A DNA stretch of 11,891 bases from Oribacterium parvum (GTDB lineage Bacteria > Bacillota > Clostridia > Lachnospirales > Lachnospiraceae): assembly GCA_938022235.1 (NCBI GenBank), contig CALIEL010000132.1, positions 1-11,891 of the forward strand, written 5' to 3'. Below are positions 7,808 through 11,891 of this stretch, one piece after another. A model generated the notes under the pieces. It was not told where the DNA came from. It did no database searches and saw nothing but the letters and a program-made list of their open reading frames with translations. The stretch's first letter is position 1, and each line of letters opens with the position of its first letter. The position numbers and the translations under genes were made by a program.

Positions 7808-9013
7808 ATGGATAAGAAGCAGCAGTTTGAAGAGTTAGTAAAGGAAATTAAGGGACTTAAGACTGACAAGATGTACTTAAACGATTTCTTCCTTACATGG
7901 GAAAAGTCTGATGATGAGTTAAAGGCAGTATGGGATGTTGCAGATGCACTCAGAAACTTAAGAGAGAGAAACATCTCTACAAAGGTTTTTGATTCCGGTT
8001 TAGGAATTTCTTTATTCCGTGATAATTCCACAAGAACTCGTTTCTCCTTCGCTTCCGCTTGTAACCTTCTTGGATTAGAGGTTCAGGATCTGGATGAAGG
8101 AAAGTCTCAGGTTGCTCACGGTGAGACCGTTCGTGAGACCGCTAACATGATCTCTTTCATGGCTGACATTATCGGTATCCGTGATGATATGTACATCGGT
8201 AAGGGAAATGCTTACATGCACGAGGTTGCTGACTCTGTTGAGGCAGGACACAAGGACGGCGTTTTAGAGCAGAGACCTACTCTGGTTAACTTACAGTGTG
8301 ATATCGACCACCCGACACAGTGTATGGCTGACGCTTTACACGTAATCCACGAGATGGGCGGAATCGAGAACTTAAAGGGTAAGAAGCTGGCTATGACTTG
8401 GGCATACTCTCCTTCTTACGGAAAGCCACTTTCCGTACCTCAGGGTGTAATCGGTCTTTTCACAAGACTTGGTATGGAAGTAGTTCTTGCTCATCCGGAA
8501 GGATATGATGTAATGAAGGACGTTGTAGACGTAGCAGAGAAGAATGCTAAGGAGTCCGGCGGATCTTTCAAGGTTACTAATGATATGAAGGAAGCATTCA
8601 AGGATGCTGACATCGTATATCCAAAGTCTTGGGCTCCATTCGCAGCTATGGAGAAGAGAACCAACCTTTACGGCGAGGGTGACACAGAGGGCATCAAGGC
8701 TCTTGAGAAGGAGCTTCTTGCACAGAACGCTCAGCACAAGGATTGGGCTTGTACAGAAGAGATGATGAAGCTGACCAAGGACGGAAAGGCTCTTTACATG
8801 CACTGCTTACCTGCTGATATCACCGGCGTATCCTGCAAGGAAGGTGAGGTTGACGCAACTGTATTCGATCGTTACAGAGACCCACTTTACAAGGAGGCTT
8901 CTTACAAGCCATACGTTATCGCAGCTATGATCCTTCTTGAGAAGTTCAAGGATCCTGCGAAGGTATTAGAGGAGTTACAGAAGCGCGGACAGGATAGAAT
9001 CTTCGAAGCATAA
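7808..9013 (+). CDS. ygeW: Knotted carbamoyltransferase YgeW
   Basis: This 401-residue protein belongs to the aspartate/ornithine carbamoyltransferase superfamily, YgeW branch (E. coli about 396 residues). STRT at 74-77 binds carbamoyl phosphate, HPTQ at 168-171 and HCLP at 332-335 complete the active site, and the stretch DEGKSQVAHGETVRETA (about 96-112) is typical of YgeW. The natural second substrate is unproven; it is neither a standard ATCase nor OTCase. In this context, phosphorolysis of a ureido compound derived from purines, giving carbamoyl phosphate, is the likely direction. I chose the ATG at 7808 because AAAGGAG lies six bases upstream. An in-frame ATG at 7766 would add 14 residues but has no ribosome site and falls in a small hairpin. 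It is followed by arcC, which would use its product. Confidence 0.95.
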   Translation: MDKKQQFEELVKEIKGLKTDKMYLNDFFLTWEKSDDELKAVWDVADALRNLRERNISTKVFDSGLGISLFRDNSTRTRFSFASACNLLGLEVQDLDEGKSQVAHGETVRETANMISFMADIIGIRDDMYIGKGNAYMHEVADSVEAGHKDGVLEQRPTLVNLQCDIDHPTQCMADALHVIHEMGGIENLKGKKLAMTWAYSPSYGKPLSVPQGVIGLFTRLGMEVVLAHPEGYDVMKDVVDVAEKNAKESGGSFKVTNDMKEAFKDADIVYPKSWAPFAAMEKRTNLYGEGDTEGIKALEKELLAQNAQHKDWACTEEMMKLTKDGKALYMHCLPADITGVSCKEGEVDATVFDRYRDPLYKEASYKPYVIAAMILLEKFKDPAKVLEELQKRGQDRIFEA

Positions 9014-9044
9014 TTTATGCAGACAGATAGAACCTTTGAAGCAA

Positions 9045-9081
9045 AACGAGATATCGCACACTACGCGTGCGATATCTCGTT
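9045..9081. repeat. Perfect 15-bp inverted repeat after ygeW
   Basis: AACGAGATATCGCAC (9045-9059) and its exact reverse complement (9067-9081) enclose a 7-base loop. On the plus strand the stem is followed by AAGAATAAA, not a T run, so it is not a classic terminator; on the minus strand it ends in only TTTT. It may stabilise the 3' end of the ygeW mRNA, act as a processing site, or be a protein site. Confidence 0.7.
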
Positions 9082-9098
9082 AAGAATAAACGCTTAGA

Positions 9099-9145
9099 GG
9101 GAGAATGATATAGCGTCCCGATTTATTCGGGGCGCTATTCTTCCC
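9099..9145 (+). terminator. Hairpin between ygeW and arcC, terminator-like
   Basis: ATAGCGTCCCG (9110-9120) pairs with CGGGGCGCTAT (9128-9138), one G-U pair, 7-base loop. GGGAG (9099-9103) with CTTCCC-side bases (9141-9145) extends the base. The downstream sequence is TTCTTCCCTT, only a weak T tract. It could partly end the ygeW transcript and lower arcC expression. Confidence 0.45.
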
Positions 9146-9211
9146 TTAAAAAGAATTTGAAAAGCCTATTTTTCCTGTTTCAGGAGTAAAAATTTTTATT
9201 GGAGAATAATT

Positions 9212-10150
9212 ATGGGAAAGAAAATTGTTATCGCCTTAGGGGGAAATGCCCTGGGAAATAATTTGCCGGAGCAGATGGTAGCAGTAAAGACCACCGCAAA
9301 GGCTATCGTTGATCTTGTAGAAGACGGAAATGAAGTAGTAGTTGTTCACGGAAACGGTCCTCAGGTTGGTGTTATCAACAATGCTATGGGAGAGTTTGCT
9401 TCCGAGCATAAGGAAGATCCGACTCCTCTTTCCGTATGTGTAGCCATGAGCCAGGCGTACATCGGTTATGATATCCAGAATGCCTTGAGAGAGGAATTCT
9501 TGAACAGAGGAGGAAAGGTACCTCCAGTAGTAACCGTAGTAACTCAGGTTCGTGTAGATAAGGATGACCCTGCTTTCCAGAATCCAACCAAGCCAATCGG
9601 TCGTTTCATGACCAAGGAAGAGGCTGAGGCTGAGGCACAGAAGAGAGGCTGGAACATTAAGGAAGATGCAGGACGTGGATACCGTCGTGTAGTTGCTTCT
9701 CCAAAGCCAAAGGAGATTGTAGAGCTTTCCGCAATTAAGGCTATGTCCGATGCGGGAGAGCTGGTAATTTGCTGCGGTGGTGGCGGAATTCCCGTGGTTT
9801 CTGAAGGAAAGCACCTTGCCGGAGCCGCTGCGGTTATCGATAAGGACTTCGCTGCAGCCCTTTTGGCAGAGAGTTTGGAAGCAGATATGCTGATTATTTT
9901 GACTGCTGTAGAGAAGGTTGCTATCCGTTACGGTAAGCCGGATCAGGAGTGGTTAACAGACCTTTCCGTAGAAGAGGCTCAGAAGTATGCAGACCAGGGC
10001 GAGTTCGCTCCCGGATCCATGCTTCCAAAGGTACAGGCTGCTATCCAGTTCGCTTCCGCTAAGAAGGGAAATGAAGCTATGATTACCCTTTTGGAGAAGG
10101 CAAGAGAAGCATTACAGGGTAAGACCGGAACCAAGATTACCAAGAAGTAA
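9212..10150 (+). CDS. arcC: Carbamate kinase
   Basis: This 312-residue protein has the full amino-acid-kinase fold signature of carbamate kinase: GGNA at 10-13, HGNGPQVG at 46-53, AGRGYRRVVASPKP at 153-166, CCGGGGIPV at 188-196, AAVIDKD at 206-212, and GSMLPKV at 268-274. It transfers phosphate from carbamoyl phosphate to ADP, giving ATP, CO2 and ammonia, in the cytosol. The length equals the usual ~310. GGAG lies seven bases before the ATG. It sits after ygeW, the presumed source of carbamoyl phosphate, with no arginine deiminase gene nearby, so its role here is more likely ATP formation from purine-derived ureido groups than from arginine. A hairpin-rich 198-base spacer separates the two genes. 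Confidence 0.96.
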   Translation: MGKKIVIALGGNALGNNLPEQMVAVKTTAKAIVDLVEDGNEVVVVHGNGPQVGVINNAMGEFASEHKEDPTPLSVCVAMSQAYIGYDIQNALREEFLNRGGKVPPVVTVVTQVRVDKDDPAFQNPTKPIGRFMTKEEAEAEAQKRGWNIKEDAGRGYRRVVASPKPKEIVELSAIKAMSDAGELVICCGGGGIPVVSEGKHLAGAAAVIDKDFAAALLAESLEADMLIILTAVEKVAIRYGKPDQEWLTDLSVEEAQKYADQGEFAPGSMLPKVQAAIQFASAKKGNEAMITLLEKAREALQGKTGTKITKK

Positions 10151-10190
10151 GAAGAAGCTTTCAACTGAAAGTCTATATTCAATAACATTC

Positions 10191-10278
10191 AAGGAGCTGT
10201 AAAGAATCAAAAAATTTTTCTAAGCAATATAGGTCTGAAAAATTTTTATTCAATTTGATTTGTATAGCTCCTTTTTTT
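10191..10278 (+). terminator. Long-stem terminator after arcC containing a repeat core
   Basis: AAGGAGCTGTA (10191-10201) pairs with TATAGCTCCTT (10263-10273, one G-U). Inside it AATCAAA (10205-10211) faces TTTGATT (10254-10260), and AAAAATTTTTC (10210-10220) faces GAAAAATTTTT (10237-10247). Seven T residues follow the outer stem (10272-10278). This is a strong rho-independent terminator shape about 83 bases long. Its centre contains a 25-base sequence repeated at 11779-11803, so the whole may be a small palindromic mobile or extragenic element serving as a terminator. Confidence 0.75.
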
Positions 10279-10498
10279 GTTTCATTATGAAAATTTTAGA
10301 ACTATGAATGTAGAAATAAACAATGGTCGATAATAAACTGTGGTAGAATTTTTCTTCTAAAAAGAGAGTTAGACTAAGGCTTTTGAGTAGATTATGAGAC
10401 TAAGCCTTTTGACTAAGAACTTAGGATAAGTATTTAAAGTGAGAGTTTAGCGTAAACCATGAAACTGAGCCGCTAGAGTAAGGGTTAAGGGAGGGAAG
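10279..10498. promoter_or_regulatory. Gene-free spacer with repeats ahead of the GltD-like gene
   Basis: No ORF of note is present. A near-perfect 18-base direct repeat (10372-10389 and 10398-10415, three differences) is made of GACTAAG-type units. AAGGCTT (10376-10382) and AAGCCTT (10402-10408) form an inverted repeat with a 19-base loop. CTAAG-AA-CTTAG (10413-10424) and GTTTA-GCG-TAAAC (10445-10457) are further dyads. The ribosome site GGGAGG lies four to five bases before the ATG at 10499. The string of dyads suggests a regulator site or a degenerate tandem repeat. Confidence 0.4.
10341..10349 (+). promoter_or_regulatory. Candidate extended -10 promoter for the GltD-like gene
   Basis: TGGTAGAAT is an extended -10 (TG-N-TAGAAT, five of six to TATAAT). 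No clear -35 lies 16-18 bases upstream, which extended -10 promoters can tolerate. It follows the arcC terminator, so the oxidoreductase is probably transcribed on its own, with a leader of about 140 bases. Confidence 0.3.
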
Positions 10499-11740
10499 AT
10501 GAGTCAGAACACATTTTTAATGGAAGAAGCCAATCGTTGTTTGTTATGTAAGAATCCACGATGCTCCAAGCATTGTCCTGTAAATACCTCTATTCCGGAG
10601 GTTATTGAGTTGTATAAGCAGGGAGAGTTGAAGAAGGCGGGAGAAATTCTATTCGAGAATAACCCTCTTTCCGCCATCTGCGCTTTGGTCTGTGAACATG
10701 AGAAGCAGTGTGAGGGAAATTGTATTCGGGGAGTGAAGGGGATTCCTATTCCCTTCTATAAGATGGAAGAGGAGATTTCTTTAAAATATCTGGAAGAACT
10801 GCATTTTGAAAAGGGTGCGGAGAATAAGGAGCGTATTGCGGTAATCGGTGGTGGCCCTGCCGGAATTACCATTGCTCTTCTGATGCAAAGAAAGGGCTAC
10901 AAGGTAACCATTTTCGAGTCTCGAAACAGAATCGGCGGCGTGCTTCGTTACGGCATTCCGGAGTATCGTCTTCCGAAATATATCATTGATCTCTTGGAAA
11001 AGCATTTGCTGGATCTGGGGGTAAAGATTCGTCCCAACATCCTGATTGGACCGGTGCTTTCTCTGGATAAGCTTTTTGAGGACGGTTATGCCGCTGCCTT
11101 CATCGGTACCGGTGTATGGAATCCGAGAACCATGGGCATCAAGGGAGAAAGCTTTGGAAATGTGCATTTTGCCATTGACTACTTAAAGTCTCCGGAGACA
11201 TATCATTTAGGAGAAAATGTTGCTATCATCGGTGCGGGAAATGTGGCCATGGATGCTGCCAGAACTGCAAAAAGAAGCGGCTCCAGAGCCACCATCATTT
11301 ACCGTAAGGGCATGGAAAATATGACTGCCAGCAAGAAGGAAATCGCTGAGGCGGAGGAGGATGGCGTAGAATTTCTGCTTCATCACTCTCCGGTGGAAAT
11401 TACGGACGAGGGCATTATCCTGAAGAAGCAGGAAGAGGGACAGCCGGAGGAAGAAGTCTTCTTTAAGGCAGACAGTATTATCGTAGCCATCAGCCAGAAC
11501 CCCAGAGCCAACATTGTTTCCAACACTACAGATCTGGAAACAAACAACTTAGGCTTACTGCTTACGGATGAGAAGGGGCATACGACGAAGGAAGGAACTT
11601 TTGCTTCCGGAGACGTGGTAACCGGTGCCAAAACTGTAGTGGAAGCGGTGCATCAGGCGAAGATTGTAGCGGAGGAAATGGAAGCCTACTGTGAAGCAAA
11701 GAAGAATATGACGAAAACTGCCGCAGAAAGTGCTTCCTAG
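10499..11740 (+). CDS. GltD-like NADPH/FAD oxidoreductase with two 4Fe-4S sites
   Basis: This 413-residue protein has the architecture of the glutamate synthase small subunit family. Its N-terminal Cys pattern is C14, C17, C22, C26 with a second set C61, C65, C71, C75, which fits two 4Fe-4S clusters. FAD binds at GGGPAG (117-122), NAD(P)H at GAGNVAMDAAR (245-255), and the FAD-closing ASGDVVTGAKTVVEAV starts at 369. It is the same module as the C-terminal half of E. coli AegA/YgfT, which act in uric acid breakdown, but lacks their N-terminal ferredoxin-like part. No glutamate synthase large subunit is next to it, so a role passing electrons for purine catabolism is more likely than glutamate synthesis; this is inference. 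NfnB-like function is an alternative. It ends with TAG, which argues that TAG is a true stop in this organism. Confidence 0.88.
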   Translation: MSQNTFLMEEANRCLLCKNPRCSKHCPVNTSIPEVIELYKQGELKKAGEILFENNPLSAICALVCEHEKQCEGNCIRGVKGIPIPFYKMEEEISLKYLEELHFEKGAENKERIAVIGGGPAGITIALLMQRKGYKVTIFESRNRIGGVLRYGIPEYRLPKYIIDLLEKHLLDLGVKIRPNILIGPVLSLDKLFEDGYAAAFIGTGVWNPRTMGIKGESFGNVHFAIDYLKSPETYHLGENVAIIGAGNVAMDAARTAKRSGSRATIIYRKGMENMTASKKEIAEAEEDGVEFLLHHSPVEITDEGIILKKQEEGQPEEEVFFKADSIIVAISQNPRANIVSNTTDLETNNLGLLLTDEKGHTTKEGTFASGDVVTGAKTVVEAVHQAKIVAEEMEAYCEAKKNMTKTAAESAS

Positions 11741-11760
11741 TTTAAGGGTAAAAATCAGAA

Positions 11761-11803
11761 AAGGACTGTAAAAATAAATTTTCTAAGCAATATAGGTCTG
11801 AAA
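11761..11803. repeat. Second copy of the 25-base intergenic repeat
   Basis: Positions 11779-11803 match 10216-10240 exactly over 25 bases, and the flanking left part (11761-11771) resembles 10191-10203 with small changes. It starts 20 bases after the stop of the GltD-like gene, the same kind of place as the first copy. The right half of the first copy's hairpin is absent here; the sequence switches to unrelated GC-rich repeat-like DNA at 11804. Confidence 0.8.
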
Positions 11804-11891
11804 TTGGGGCACGCTCTCGCTAGCTTCGCCTCGTAGCGGATACTAAGCGAAAAACTTCGTTTCACTTGTTTTTCGCAAGTACCGACGGGCT
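11804..11891. repeat. Palindrome-rich non-coding element at the window end
   Basis: This has higher GC than other spacers and contains short inverted repeats: CGCTA (11818-11822) with TAGCG (11834-11838), and GCGAAAAAC (11847-11855) with GTTTTTCGC (11868-11876). The second pair encloses a 12-base loop and may act as a terminator for the GltD-like gene. The composition and density of dyads suggest a dispersed extragenic repeat that continues past the window. Confidence 0.5.

Noticed and set aside
5079..9013. Selenocysteine (UGA) codons in the selenium-linked genes
   Set aside because: No in-frame TGA interrupts ygeX, ygeY or ygeW. The only internal stop is TAG, which is not a selenocysteine codon.
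10191..10498. CRISPR array or tRNA gene in the long spacer
   Set aside because: Repeat units are degenerate and unevenly spaced with no constant spacers, and no cloverleaf with a CCA-proximal acceptor stem can be drawn.

Overview
The window carries part of an anaerobic purine-catabolism cluster, the ygfK/ssnA/ygeXYW/arcC set that in some bacteria is tied to selenium-dependent molybdenum hydroxylases and to uric acid breakdown. Strong Shine-Dalgarno sites, moderate GC in genes with AT-rich spacers, and the gene types point to an anaerobic member of the Clostridia. A Lachnospiraceae-type genome is my best guess, inferred from general character only.

The layout is divergent. On the minus strand, ssnA (amidohydrolase) is followed by ygfK (large flavin/Fe-S oxidoreductase, whose C-terminus lies beyond position 1). 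On the plus strand, starting 306 bases away, run a YheO-type PAS/HTH regulator, ygeX (2,3-diaminopropionate ammonia-lyase), ygeY (M20-family hydrolase), ygeW (carbamoyltransferase) and arcC (carbamate kinase). After a 348-base spacer comes a GltD-like NADPH/FAD oxidoreductase. The last 150 bases are non-coding and repetitive.

The likely joint role is as follows. Xanthine or uric acid is opened and hydrolysed upstream, with ring-opening and xanthine dehydrogenase genes not in the window. YgeY, SsnA and YgeW process ureido/amino intermediates. YgeX converts diaminopropionate to pyruvate and ammonia. YgeW would yield carbamoyl phosphate, from which ArcC makes ATP. YgfK and the GltD-like protein would handle electrons. 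The individual enzyme families are clear from sequence; the exact pathway order is inference.

The most striking anomaly is an in-frame TAG (codon 177) in ygeY. It sits exactly where the family has the Glu of its SEPT-like metal-binding motif, while everything before and after is intact and in the same frame. Other points are a 25-base exact repeat downstream of both arcC and the GltD-like gene (one copy inside a long-stem terminator), a perfect 15-bp hairpin between ygeW and arcC, and a ygfK leader with mutually exclusive hairpins.
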